A program made the translations under genes and the position numbers. A stretch of DNA of 64,000 nt from Phragmites australis (Eukaryota > Streptophyta > Magnoliopsida > Poales > Poaceae): contig NC_084941.1 of assembly GCF_958298935.1 (NCBI RefSeq), positions 17,210,001 to 17,274,000 on the forward strand. Reading direction: 5' to 3'. Below the pieces are notes generated by a model, which searched no databases, had not been told where the DNA came from, and saw only the letters and a program-made list of their open reading frames with translations. Positions 20,544-32,001 of this stretch are shown here, one piece after another (within the stretch, counting starts at the first letter, position 1; each line of letters opens with the position of its first letter).

Positions 20544-23307
20544 CTAACGGCCAAAAGGGTTTTGAAGTCCTAGTCTGTCTTGTGTGTGCTCTCTATCGAG
20601 TTCATGTTTGTATGTTGATCGAATGCACAAATCCTCACTATCGTCACTAGGCAAACTGAGCCTCAATGACTCGACAAAAGCTAGAACTACCGACTGGACA
20701 CTTTCTACAAGCTTTGTGGCCTCCTCGCTAGTGCAATTAAACCCGATTGTCACCAATGAGGTATCGAGCACGGGGTTTTAGCTCTTGAGAATACCTAGAA
20801 ATGTGGCAGCGCTTGCAGAGGCTGCTTGGGACATGAGGTCGAGGGTCTGTTCCTTCAGCTCTTGAATAGCCAAGACAGCAGCATCCCTCTGAGCAATGGC
20901 AGCATCCATTTCAGACATCATCGCCCTCTTTTTAGCTCAAGCGGTGTTCATTTGATTCCTGAGTATCTCCCAAAACTTGACATCGTCATCAACCTTCTTC
21001 ATTGCGTCAGCAAGAAACTTTTCCTTGTTGTTACAGGAGGACTCAAGGCCCAAAAAAGGTAAACCGAATAGTAATTCTTTGTTAGTCACCCAATAATCGA
21101 ATCATGCACTTGTGGTCAGGTACAAACTTACGTTCAATTTTCTCCCTCTTGGCTTCGAGCTTCTTGTGGTGGTTAGCCTCGGCAGCAGCTACCTGAGCAC
21201 TTGTAACCTGGAGAAGAGTTTTTATCACCGCCCACGGATCATCAGTCAAGATTGATATTTAAGGTTCACTTCCACTGAGCTGCAGGTCTTCTTCAAGCGC
21301 GCTCGAGGCATGATCTCTAATTGGAGCCGAGGACGAGTCAACCAGGGAAGTTAGCCCCGGATGGCTGGTCAAGATGCTGGCAGCCTTGGTTTGCGCCTCA
21401 GTCGATAGTCTGCAATCAACATAATAAGAGAAGAGGAAAAGAAAGGACTGCCAATCGACCAGTCGAGATTAAAATCTAGGACAAACCTCTTTGAAATCGA
21501 AAAGTGCGAAATGATGCTTGACTTTAGCCTTTTTGTGGTCACCTTCTTTGTTCTTGGTCTGGTAGGCGGAGCCGGTGGAGGAGTTACACATAGACTAGGC
21601 ATCAGTAGCCTGCAAAGAACTAAATAATAAGAATGCATTATGGAGTGAAAGTATGACCAACTAAAGAGCGATAAGTCAACTAAAATTACCTCTATAGTCG
21701 AGTCATCAGGCATGTCAGTCCCTCGAGTTGGCTATTGCAAGGACGCACCAGACGTCCCCTTAAAAAGATCCATCTATGCAACTCATCATTAATAGAATGA
21801 CCAAAAGAAAATTTATAACTCGAGAAGAGTTACCTTTTTGGCCGGGTCATCGAGAGCGGCGGTTGCTCGAGGAGGCGATTGAGCTGGTACGCTCGCCGTT
21901 CCCAAACAAAAGGCCACTCATCCAAACCGAATGCATTTAGGTATCTACTTGATAATTTGAAAGGAAATAAGAAGATAATAAAAACTTCAATCAGCATACC
22001 CGAGGGCTCCTTCGCTTGCGCTTGAGAGGGCTCGTATCCGGCAACAGGTGAGAAGATGGGGGCGATCTCTTCGATCAAAGAGACCCCTCGGCCTCCTCAT
22101 TGGTTGATCCTTTCCCCTTGTTGACAGCGTCGGCGGAAGTAGCGTCGTCGAGATCAAAGACCTCGCTTGAAAGGATATGTTCTTGATGGAAAACTGGAGC
22201 CTGCAGTCACACAGACAAGTCAAAACAAATAGACAATAACAGGTCTTCATGTTCTATTAAGAAAATCCTTACATCTAGTCGAGGATTCGCTAAGGAGTAA
22301 GGCACAATGCCACACTCCGATATGCAAAAAGAAAAAAGTTTGTTCAGCCGGGCGGTGACGTCTTGGGCAGGTAGGGCTGAAAAAGAAAAGAAAGGTTTAC
22401 TCGATGAAGCTCGAAAATCATAGCCACAAGAAAAGGGAAAAGTGCTAACTAAGCCTTACATCCGGTCGCATCCCTGGAAGCATCCTCATCCCCACTGTAC
22501 TCCCAAGCTAGGCACGTTTGCGTCTTCAAGGGACTCAATCTCTTACTAATAAAGTCTCTAGCCACATGCCACCCAGTAAGGCCAAATTGCCTCAGCATGC
22601 CAATCTTATTGGTGAAGTAGTTATTTTTGGTTGGACTCTCGATGCTCTTGCATCCAAGAAAGATTTTGGACGGGAAAAAGACCTTTATATACTAAAGGAA
22701 AACCTATCGGGTTAGTATTGGAGATGTAAAACCAAAGTTTCTTCCAATCCTTCGACCAATAGGAGGTCAGGGGAACCAAGATATAGGAGTTTTTCATTCC
22801 ACTCAATTGGAAACCACATCCCCTGAGATATTTATTTTCGGTAATCCTTTTCAGTTTATAAAAATACTGAAAAAGATTCAAACTTGACTCGATGCCCAGG
22901 AAAGCCTCACAAAGATGAACAAAAACAATCAACAAGGTGATCGAATTGGGGTTCAGGTGGTGGAGTTCAATCTGGTATCGATCGAGCACATTGAGAAGGA
23001 ACTTGGAAGGAGGGATGTTAAAACCACAATGGAAGAAAGACTCAAAAACTACGAACTCGTGCTTGATCTTGCAGGAAGGGAATCTCTCACCCGATGCCGT
23101 CCTCCATTTGATAAGGCTGTGCAGCGGCACCAGTCCTTCTGCTTCGAGTTCTGCCAGCCGAGTTTCTTGCATAGCTGAGGCCGTCTAGGCCTCAATCATG
23201 AACCTTGCCTCGTCATACTGATCAGGCGAGGCGCCAGTGACTACTGTGTCCGATTGCTTCTTCGGCGTGGAGGGAATTGGAATCATCGAGGAAGAGCTGC
23301 GATCCAT
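20544..23307 (-). pseudogene. Antisense ORF with putative gypsy-type transposon domain (Transposase_28), multi-exon, degraded
   Basis: Reading starts at 23307 (MDRSSSSMIPIPSTPKKQSD). After one stop it continues LVPLHSLIKWRTASGERFPS, then FESFFHCGFNIPPSKFLLNV, LHHLNPNSITLLIVFVHLCE and AFLGIESSLNLFQYFYKLKR. This is the conserved core of PF04195. Out-of-frame continuations follow: FISKRLSPLKTQTCLAWEYS near 22530, EEIAPIFSPVAGYEPSQAQA near 22040, and Ala/Gln-rich coiled-coil-like sequence (MDAAIAQRDAAVLAIQELKE) near 20880. The tail ends at 20544. Gene-like splice sites separate the blocks. The function of this protein family is unknown. In Tat-type retroelements it lies antisense between pol and the 3' LTR. 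Stops and frameshifts make this copy non-functional. Confidence 0.75.
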
Positions 23308-23832
23308 GGATCCAAATTTGTTTCTGGCGGGGGTACGTGCTAAGACGGAGAAAGCTAAGAGGCTTGTGGAGGAAGATTGGTGGCAATGACGAGGAATGGC
23401 CGCTGCAAGTCGGGGTCTTACGGGTAAATAACTGAAAAGTTACCACCGTTTCAACCACTCCCACCTTTACAACGATTTGACCGGTGTGAGAAAAGGAATG
23501 ATGACGATGTGCGAATCTCTGCACACCGTTCTGCCCGCAGTAAATACACCTATACCCGCCGTTACAAATTTCAAAAGGTTTTTTAACTCTACTCAGAGTC
23601 GGGTGTCAATCAGTTGAGTTCTTTAAATCTTTTTTCTTCAAGTCTTGAGTGCAGTTAGCCACCGGGCGCTGGACCTGACTGAGGTTCCACTCGATACTCA
23701 AGGAAGGATCCATCCACACTCAATTCTTTTGACTGTGAGCCTAATCCACTTTACTCGACCAAGCTTAAACTTGGTAGTACTCGAGTGGGTGCTTATGGAA
23801 ACCTCTCCTCCGGAGTAGAGTTAGGGGGCTAC

Positions 23833-24346
23833 TGTCGAATATCTAACTATGGGATATATGCGCATAAGGAGTACATCATATATAGACAGGGTATATACGA
23901 CGTATATTCGGCAGCTCCAAATATCACGGAACCAAATCTGCGGTACCAGATAGGAGTTGGTACCTCACTCCTACTTGGACGTCAAGGAAAACAACTCCCT
24001 ATCAACTACGGCTGGATAGGAGTTGGTACCTCACTCCTATATAAGGCAGAAAGGCGGGGGGGGGGAGGACAACGAGCAACACGAAAGGCAACAACAGAGA
24101 AGTTACTCGACGACTTTAGCCCTAGGATAGATTAGATCTGATCAACTCCTTGTGATAGTCTTAGCCACCTTGCTTGTACTCGAGGTCATCAATACAAGGC
24201 AGCAACACCCCCACAGGACGTAGGGTATTACTCTAATTGGTGGCTCGAACTTGTATACATCGTTTTATCTCACTTTGTGATTAATACCTACCCTCAAAGG
24301 TACACAGTCAATTTACAGACATATTATCAGGAACTAATCTTCGACA
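23833..24346 (+). repeat. Right LTR of the 5.5-kb element
   Basis: 514 bp, TGTCGAATATC to cttcgaca, with TATA motif cctatataagg near 24037 and a run of ten or more G at about 24056. The TSD tgact follows. Confidence 0.9.
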
Positions 24347-24351
24347 TGACT

Positions 24352-25390
24352 AACTTCTCTCTTTCGTAGAATGGAGATCCAGACAAGTAGACAAGAATTA
24401 AATAATAAAGTAGGATTTATGATCCTAAGATTGTCAATGAGAAACATGTAAAGATGAATCCAGACTTCACTGAGGACTACTTATTGAAGTGTCTTCTTCA
24501 CCACCAACACAAGACCTTCGTACTTGTACCCTACAACTTCGAGTACAATTTTGCATGCTAGGGAATTTTGCTTTTATGGGCAACTTGATTCTAGTACTAA
24601 TTTGCTATGGTGTGACATATTCCTGCAGTTTTCATTGGATCCTCCTTGTCATCGATCCAAACTTGAGCAAGATTATTGTCTTGGACTCACAAAACAGAAA
24701 GAAGTTAACTTACTAAGACCTCATCAACATGCTAAACAGGCAAACTCGATCATTTAATCTTCACATCGATTGCATCTAAGTTTAATTGGTATTCATATTC
24801 ATGTACAGGGTGTACACAAGATACTAAAAAAAGAGTGTTGTCTTTTCCATACAGGAAATAGTGTGATGTAAAAACCGACTATTCGGTACGCAAAGAATAT
24901 TCATGTCTTATATTTCCTACTAAATAAAAAGGTTCAATTCATTCCACTGATGAATCCTTTCCTCTTGAAGTGTATGAGGCAGCCACCTGATAATAATCTC
25001 TGTGGGTTCTATGTTCTTACTTTCATAAACGCATTCTGCGGAGATGGAGAAAGGGTCATGTTTAATGATATTGAGGTATGAAATTACATATCGATGCATT
25101 CTTTTCAATTTCTATATGTGTTCAAGGAATAATTCTTTCGATTCTTCAAACACAACAATTCAAACAATGTACAAGTGTGATACTCCATGTGGAAATACAT
25201 GCCATTCAAGAACAGATCGCTGAGTTTTTCATCGAATATGTTATCAACCTAAACGGTGAGTTTCATGAACCTATTGTGTCGTCGACGTGTGAGAGACCTT
25301 CAGATGACACCATACCTACTAGTAGAGAGTATGTGATAAGGATGAAGTCTACCAAGGGGTTTGATAGCATATATATGTTCAATTGATAGC
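24352..25390 (+). pseudogene. CACTA Ulp1-like (C48) cysteine protease module
   Basis: After the acceptor at 24369 the exons read MEIQTSRQELNNKV-type sequence, then FHWILLVIDPNLSKIIVLDS (from 24629) and PPDNNLCGFYVLTFINAF (about 24985-25040). A last exon gives AIQEQIAEFFIEYVINLNGE, then FHEP (about 25195-25275). The HW...LDS...LCG pattern is the His-Asp-Cys triad layout of Ulp1/SENP SUMO proteases. All three residues are present here. The order and exons match the smaller CACTA at 34871-36364, where the Asp is lost. Several stops and shifts remain, so the whole gene is a pseudogene. Ulp1 domains are known passengers of some plant CACTA and MULE elements. Their role in transposition is unknown. 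Confidence 0.82.
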
Positions 25391-25489
25391 ATATATATGT
25401 ATTAATGAATGACATGAATTACTATGTATTAATGAATGTGTCTTTATTATTGATCTACATTAAATATGTGTCTCATTGTTTGCATCTAT

Positions 25490-25606
25490 TGAGAGGGAGA
25501 GAGATGGAGGATAGAGAGGAGAGAGAGGGGGGGAGGAGATATTGAGAGGGAGAGATACGGAGAGAGGGAGGACAGAGAGGACGAGGACAGAGAGGAGAGG
25601 AAAAAC
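25490..25606 (+). repeat. Purine-rich GA microsatellite-like tract
   Basis: About 115 bp almost entirely of A and G (gagagggagagagatgg pattern), in the 3' non-coding part of the CACTA element just before its subterminal repeats. Confidence 0.85.
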
Positions 25607-25761
25607 ATTGCTGGTTGAAGGCTTTAGTCAGCAATGATAACCCCCATCACTGCCAGTCCACAGGCCAGCAGTGATAGTCGGCCTGTTGCCCACTGTTGGC
25701 TCTAAAACTAGCAGTGAAGATGGTTTTGAAGCTGACGGTGAAACCTATTTTTATAGTAGTG
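25607..25761. repeat. CACTA 3' subterminal repeats and terminus
   Basis: Repeated words of the type cagcaatgat, ccatcactgcc, cagcagtgatag and gctgacggtga, ending tatttttatagtagtg. They pair with the array at 3762-4040 and are followed by the ttt target duplication. Confidence 0.8.
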
Positions 25762-26047
25762 TTTCACTCTATTTCTTTCACATATTCTTTTATGTACGGC
25801 TCAACTTGTAGCTTTTGTTCCTTATCTCATAGACAAAAGAAAGAGATAATTGGAAAAGTAACACAAAAAACAATTGCACTAGGTCTTGAGAGTTGTTGAA
25901 TAAGTCTTTTTCCAAAATTGCCCACTATGTCTTTTGAAAAATAAAATGACATAGACATTGGAAATAGTTGCTTAAGTCCTAAAAATTGTTTGATGTCATA
26001 AATTGTTGCTTTAAGTTAGTTGTTTTGGTCTTTTCCATATTAATTGT
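25762..26047. other. Short unassigned spacer between two elements
   Basis: AT-rich sequence directly after the CACTA target duplication. No coding potential or repeat recognised. It is the receiving DNA of the CACTA and of the LTR element at 26048. Confidence 0.5.
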
Positions 26048-26852
26048 TCTTGAATATCTAACTATAGGGTATATACGAATAAGGACTACATCATATATGG
26101 ATAGGATACCTTGTTCGCATCTTTAACGACTCTGGATATTGTGGACCCAAATCTACGGGGCCCAGTATACTCGGAGATCACGAAAACCCATACTAGGAAG
26201 GTCTCGATTAACTAACTCGAGTATGACTACTATCCCAGCTGGATTTGGCTGTCTTGCCTTGATTGACAAGATGGAGGACTCCCCATCGATTACGACAGGA
26301 TTTAGGGTAGTGCCAGGGCCTATATGTCACACTCGGTTTTAACGGCTAAAACCATATGCGGCTTATGTGTGCCCAGGATGTTCAACACACATAAGGACAT
26401 CACAGGTGAAGTAACAAAAGCAATACTTCTATTAAATAAACGTTAAACTCTTACAGCAATTGACATATATTGTCTTCTATGAAGATATCTGCAGCAGAAC
26501 AGAAGCACTGGTACCCAACAACACCGCAGGCAACCGACCGGGAGACACGCGCCAAGAACGTTGCAACCTCGTCTTGATAGTCTTCAACATCTTCATTCAT
26601 TGAGCAGTAGCATACATGTCGCATGGTATAGGAAAAATAGCAAGTGTGAGCACATGATGCGCTCAGCAAGTGTGGGAAAGTAATGATATGCAGGCTTATA
26701 TCACGAATAGGCTATCACATGGTATATTTGCGTAAATGCGAGTAATGAAAAGATATTTGGACTCAAAATCATTAAACAATTATTAAGTGAATATAACCCA
26801 CACAGTCCAACACGCAGCATACAAGGCTCCCCACCTTGTATACCATAACCGT

Positions 26853-26962
26853 CTAGTACTCCCGGTACTATAACCAAAACCACAACCATCTAGTACTCCC
26901 TGTACCAGAACCATAACCACAAACATCTAGTACTCCATGTACCAGAACCATAACCACAACCA
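26853..26962. repeat. Three tandem ~37-bp units inside the solo LTR
   Basis: Units start with tctagtactcc at 26853, 26889 and 26926, followed by gtaccagaaccataaccac. Spacing is 36-37 bp. The tail is a caaccacaacc run. Confidence 0.75.
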
Positions 26963-29428
26963 CAACCAAACTCATAATCACAATCCACTAATCATGTGAG
27001 GATCCAAGTCTCTCATAACCGTGAGCACGGCTGTTATAACAGTTTTTACACTCTGCAGAGGTTGTCCAGCTTTCCCCACAAGTCGTGATTTTCATGTTGC
27101 CGTGTTATCTAGACACTTAACACACACCAGTGGTGTGTCGCCCGGAAAGTCACTTCAAAGCCGTTACAAAGTTTCATCCAGTATGTGCATGCCCGCTAGG
27201 TTTCACCGCCGTCAAAGTGGCATCACACCACCCAGAAGCCCCCTTTTGCGCCTTGTAGCTCCGGAAAGTTTTCACCCTTCCCTTCCACTACACATCTCTT
27301 ACCACTAACCAAATGGTTCTGGCCTTTGCCGTCCCCACATAACCACTCTTCCGTTTGGCACGCACAAAACTGGAATCCACTAATTAATAGGCTAGGCCTG
27401 TCCCATACCAGGTCTCGTGGTTGGTACAATATTTCTTGGGTTGTCGCTCCACGAACCGGTCCTTACTTAGGTTACTTGAGCAAACACTAAATCAACAACA
27501 TAACCATCATCACTATCACCAACATCATAACCATGACAACCATCAAAACTACTATGCTCAAGGCCTAAGGTTCCATGTTGCTAGACCATTAACACATTAA
27601 CCACCAATATTGCATATGTTCATTAGTCAAGATTATGACACTTCCCAAAATCCCAAAAGCATGGCTAAGCAATCTACCCACCAAAGATATCTAACCATAA
27701 ACCATCTAGGTTCCAAGGGATGATAAGGGAAAATCTAGGGAAAACCCTAACATAGGTGACTACCCATCATGTTGACAGACACTGCATGCAATTTTGTAAA
27801 ACAAAACATTTAAAAACATAGGTTCAAGATGATCAAGGACACTTGCCTTTTACCCAATGCTGCTCAGTGTTGTCGAAATCTTGGTCTTAAAGTCCCTCGA
27901 ACTGCTCCGGAACGTTATCGACTAAAGGCGAGAACTACCAACAAATAACACAAAGTAAACACTAAGAAAAACATACCAAACATCATTAAAAATACTTTAA
28001 AAACACTATGGTTGGATAGGGATGATTTTAGAAACATTTAGATACACGAATCGCCTAAATCAGAGTTAAGATGAAAAGAGAACGGCTTTCGGAAGATGGA
28101 TTAGACTGAAAGGAAATACTGATTTTCCGGACCTATATTCCTATGGGAAAGGTTTTATCGCACAATCACTGTGTCAGGCTTGACAACATAATTGCACAAG
28201 ATTCAAGAAGTATAGGGCAGACTAGACTTCACTGACTAGGCTAAGGATAATGAAGTGGCGCTGACTTGGCATGCTATACAAGTACCATCTTGGATTAAAG
28301 AAAGGATACGCAGATATCTAGTCTCGACCACCTATGATGGATCAAAAAGGCCGAATATTGCGCTTATAGATTAAGGATACTATTGGTGATTCTATGTAGC
28401 GGCGGTGGTTCGGGTTTCGTCAAAGATAGCGATCGGGCATGTGGCCACAAACATCAATGTCGGCTTCAGTGGTGTTTCAGCGAAATGAGGGAAGCATAGC
28501 GTAGAAAGCGGAAAGACTAACTCAGCGGTATGGTTGGTTTTGGAAGGGGTCATCCGAGGTAGCGGCAAAACAGCGATGACTGCTTCTAGGTTTGGTGGTG
28601 ACCGCGAACAAATGCAGGAACGAAGACGCTCGCGTTCCCAGAGATTGGCTACGAATTTTGAGGAACCGTTTGAACAAGGATGTTCATATAACTCGGGAAC
28701 ACAATGCTATGGTATGGGTTTTGGTAGATCATCCACTGAGAGGAAGAACGATCAGCGGAAATGAGATGGGTGATGGCTGCGACGTGTTGTGGTTGGTAAT
28801 GACGTCCTGGTCGTGTCGCTGCACAAACGGGGATGGGCTCCTAGGGTAACGTAGAAGAATCCATGGGACACGCTATGACATGGTTGGTGCATCCATACGG
28901 CTTTCGGATTGACGGAGAATGCGATGCAAATCCGGTGCGCGCGCAGAATGCGTTCAGAAACCGGATAGCGGGTATGTTGACCTTGATTTTGACGGTTTGG
29001 TTGCTCTAATGGCCGACCTGGTTGGTGAGGGTGTGGGGAACATCATGGGACATGCACCGGTGAAAGGGCTTGGTGATTTGACCTCTGTTCGGTCGGGAAC
29101 GTCGATGCCAATCGGCTACAGCGCGGCTGTCCCACGACTGTCCGCAATGGCGACCACCGTGGCGGCGTAGATCGGGCTTTGGCCAGGGCTAGGGCTTGGC
29201 TAGGGACTTAGTATGATGCTAAAACAGTAGTAAGGGAGGAGAAGAAGGAGTCCTCACCTTGCTTTGATGGTCGAGGAAGGAGGAATCATGGAGAAGACGA
29301 TGTAGCGCATCACGGGTGGCGGCGGCGGCTCCGGCGAACGGCGGCGCTCCAGCGACATACGGACAGGGCAGCAGCGACTTCTAGGGTTTGCTGGCATGGA
29401 ATAGGGGTAAGAGAGGGTGTGCAACTCA

Positions 29429-29436
29429 TATTTATA
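29429..29436 (-). promoter_or_regulatory. TATA box of the solo LTR (minus strand)
   Basis: tataaata on the minus strand, flanked by GC-rich sequence, at the place equivalent to the TATA boxes of the related LTRs at 16492 and 62211. Confidence 0.5.
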
Positions 29437-30885
29437 GGGCTAGGGCCGACTGCTTGAGGTGGAGTCCAAACCGAACACGAATCGGATTCGAGTTCGAGTC
29501 GGTTACGATTTCCTTTTTCGCAGATCTTTATTCCGAGGATGATATCTTCATCTTCCGAACATCAAATTGGACGTTTCTTGATTCTAAATTGTAGAAATCG
29601 AAAAGATCTACAACTTTGGTAGTCATTAGAACTTCTGAAAACGTCATATTAATTTTCAAAAATGCACCACAAGATAAACTGTTTGAACTCGGACTTCTCT
29701 GCGCAGCACTGATTTTAGGGGCCATAACTCCTAGCTCCATTATCCAAAAGATGACTTTCATAGGTTCAAATCGAAGCTCTCGATGAGGCCTACAACTTTG
29801 GTATTGTCAAGATTTGCATTTGAGGGCGTTTTGAACTCCGAAACTTCATGAGAAAATGAGGTTGTCTAGGACTCCGCGAAAATTTCCAGATTTTGTGGAT
29901 TCTTTGTTGGGCCATCTAGAAGACTTGGCTAAGGGTTTGAACTTGAGCAAGATTGAGTCCAAAGACACTTTAGGTATATCTAGGGTTTAGAAAAGAAACT
30001 TTTGCAAAGAAATTTGAATATGGTTTGAATCTGAATTGAGCTTGGAGTGAATTTAAGAGAAACGAAAAAGATGAGGTTGAACAAGAATAGGAGTAGAAAA
30101 GGAATTTGAATTTGGATTTGGGTAGAATTTGAGAAAGAAGAGACATTGACTTTAAACAAGGATTTGGATAAGATTTGAATTGAGCTGGAGAAGGATCTGG
30201 TATGATCAAGGATTGAATAGATGATGAATTCAAAGATTTTGAATTCCAACCATTAAGATCCTTAACTTATTCACTACTAAGTTTTGTAAAATCCTTTTCA
30301 AAATCTTTTTCACTCAAAACACTAAAGAGAAAGAAAAGGAAAAAGAACTCTAATGCATTTACCTAGCTCCTAACAAAACTCAGCATGTAATGCACACAAA
30401 ATAATAACCTATATTGATTGATTGATTGATTAAGAAAATAGGTTTTAAACCTATACTACTATTGAAGCTATTCAATAATCTTGGAAAATTTTAGAAATTT
30501 GAGAAATCTGAAAATCAAGGTGTTACACTATATAAGGTGGGGACCTAGACCCTTGAAAGGAGAACTTCTACAAACCCCACAACTTCGATAACCTAGAGCA
30601 GTTCAACACAACTCAACTCGACGCAAGCACCAAGACCATAGGAGATATTCGGTGACTTCAACTCTAGTTTATTTTAGATTCGATCTACTCCTTGTACTAG
30701 GTCTAGCCACCTTGCATGTACTCGAGAGAATACATGTACATCAACCTCTATACAAGACGTAGGGTATTACTCTAGCCGAGGGGGCCGAACCTGTCTATAT
30801 CGCGTGTCTTGTTTTGTGCTCAATCCTGACCTCAAAGGTACCCCGGTCTAATTATGGTCACATTGTCAGGAACAAATCTTCGATA

Positions 30886-31242
30886 GTTGGCACGCCAGAT
30901 AGGGGCCTTCTTCTATTTTTTTTAGGATTGATCGTGTCTCAAGTGTGCATCCTCGTCAGATTCTCCAACACCGGTTTCTATGATCACTTTGAGTCGGCAG
31001 CAGTCATCTTTGAATCACCTCCTGCCTGCTCCGAGATCACCTTCGAAACTATGGTTTACCGCTGGGACAATCAGGGTGGACTGATCCACACCAGTATTCT
31101 CGAGTCCAGTCCATTGGATGCATACCACGAGGTGGGGCACCTCGACTGGGATCCCAAAGAGCATAACGTTCTCCAGTTCATGGACACTGATAGTGATGGC
31201 AAAAGTAAGGAAAGTGACAACGGTTTCTCATTCGACGGCTAG
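30886..31242 (+). pseudogene. Unrecognised ORF remnant in the short LTR element interior
   Basis: An open frame runs from the left LTR into the interior. It includes VCILVRFSNTGFYDHFESAA, VIFESPPACSEITFETMVYR and HLDWDPKEHNVLQFMDTDSD. It is in the position of a gag N-terminus, but I do not recognise a capsid motif. It stops at 31242, and no further retroviral-type coding follows. Confidence 0.35.
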
Positions 31243-32001
31243 AGTAGTTGACCAGATTGATTCATGTTTATGGCCAGAACTAGCAAAGAACCCGTCGAGC
31301 ATAACGTCAGAGATCCGGATGCTATGATGAACAATGATGCGAAAATCTCTGAAGACCCAGTGACGGCAGCCGCTGCTGTAGGAACCGGTGCCACGTGGGC
31401 ACCACCGTGAGGCACTATCCATGATACAACTCTTCATCGATGGACCGCTGGAGGTTAGTTTCATCTTGGTCTTTAATGATGGCTTGCTGTGGATACGCCT
31501 CCACCAGCATGGTGCCAGAGATCAAGGAATGAAGTCTTAGAATAGCAATCACTGAGAGACATCAGCCCAACCACAGATAAGCCTAGGTAGCGGTGTTTTC
31601 AATACCCCAAAGACCAATGTCCAGGGTGCCCACATGGTTACTATTGAGGTGCTTCGTTCGGCGTGAAAGATGGAATGATGGCGTCGTGCGAATCTTCGCA
31701 CGCCCTTCTAAGTGTATTAAATACGCCTATACCCAATGGTTCAAATTTTAGAGATTTTTTTAACTCTACTTAGAGACGGATGTCAATGAATCGAATTTTC
31801 AAGTATTTCTTGAGGCTCGCGTACGTACAACAACATGGTGCTCGACCTAATTGTGTTTTCACTCAATACTCGGACATGACTTTCCTTGCTCAATTCTTTT
31901 GGCTACAAGCTTGACTTACCTTAATCAACCAATCTTAGACTTGGCAATGCTCGAGTAGGTGCTTGTGGAAATCCTTCTTGCTGAGTAGAGTTAGGGGTTA
32001 C

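Larger units (their letters stand above)
18859..24346 (+). mobile_element. Non-autonomous Gypsy-type LTR element (5.5 kb) with antisense-coding interior
   Basis: LTRs are 18859-19434 and 23833-24346. They end in cttcgaca, and the right copy starts TGTCGAATATC (the left copy is mutated to TATCG). A perfect TSD tgact flanks the element (18854-18858 and 24347-24351). A polypurine tract (gagttaggggg) precedes the right LTR. The 4.4-kb interior has no sense gag-pol. It contains a minus-strand multi-exon gene with a gypsy-type transposon domain (PF04195) and a second small minus-strand ORF with its own TATA box. Antisense ORFs of this kind are known from Tat-lineage Gypsy elements, so this is probably a non-autonomous derivative of that lineage. 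It sits in a CACTA intron. Confidence 0.9.
3762..25761 (+). mobile_element. CACTA (En/Spm-type) DNA transposon, 22 kb, with four nested retroelements
   Basis: The left end is CACTAGTACATAATCG at 3762 and the right end is ttatagtagtg at 25761, so both termini carry the CACTA/TAGTG signature. The flanking 3-bp target site duplication is ttt (3759-3761 and 25762-25764), the expected length. Subterminal copies of cggtagtgat and catcactatcgg fill 3770-4040, and cagtgat/cagcaatgat-type words fill 25610-25760. The body encodes, in order, a transposase-associated domain (5061-5961), a Transposase_21 (tnp2) domain (10192-10776 and 14935-15751) and a Ulp1-like protease module (24352-25390). Removing the insertions at 5962-10191, 10777-14934, 15752-18766 and 18859-24346 leaves about 5.1 kb. 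Stops and frameshifts make it non-autonomous now. Confidence 0.9.
26325..30527 (-). mobile_element. 4.2-kb solo LTR (Tekay/Del-like Gypsy), minus orientation
   Basis: On the plus strand it starts TGTCACACTCGG and ends GGTGTTACA. Read on the minus strand it is TGTAACACC ... GTGTGACA. A perfect 5-bp TSD, ctata, lies at 26320-26324 and 30528-30532. No internal retrotransposon genes are present, so it is a solo LTR left by LTR-LTR recombination. A minus-strand TATA box (tataaata, 29429-29436) precedes a GC-rich leader region (28400-29400). Segments such as ctatgctcaaggcctaaggt (about 27550) recur at 60798, and others match the inverted LTR at 15752-18749. Short frames inside it are not supported as genes. 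Confidence 0.85.

Noticed and set aside
25490..25606. GA-rich tract as a regulatory GAGA element
   Set aside because: It lies in CACTA 3' non-coding DNA with no adjacent gene. A simple low-complexity tract is sufficient.
28534..29170. Short frames within 26325-30527
   Set aside because: They belong to the solo LTR leader. No domain, and the region is colinear with LTR sequence elsewhere in the window.
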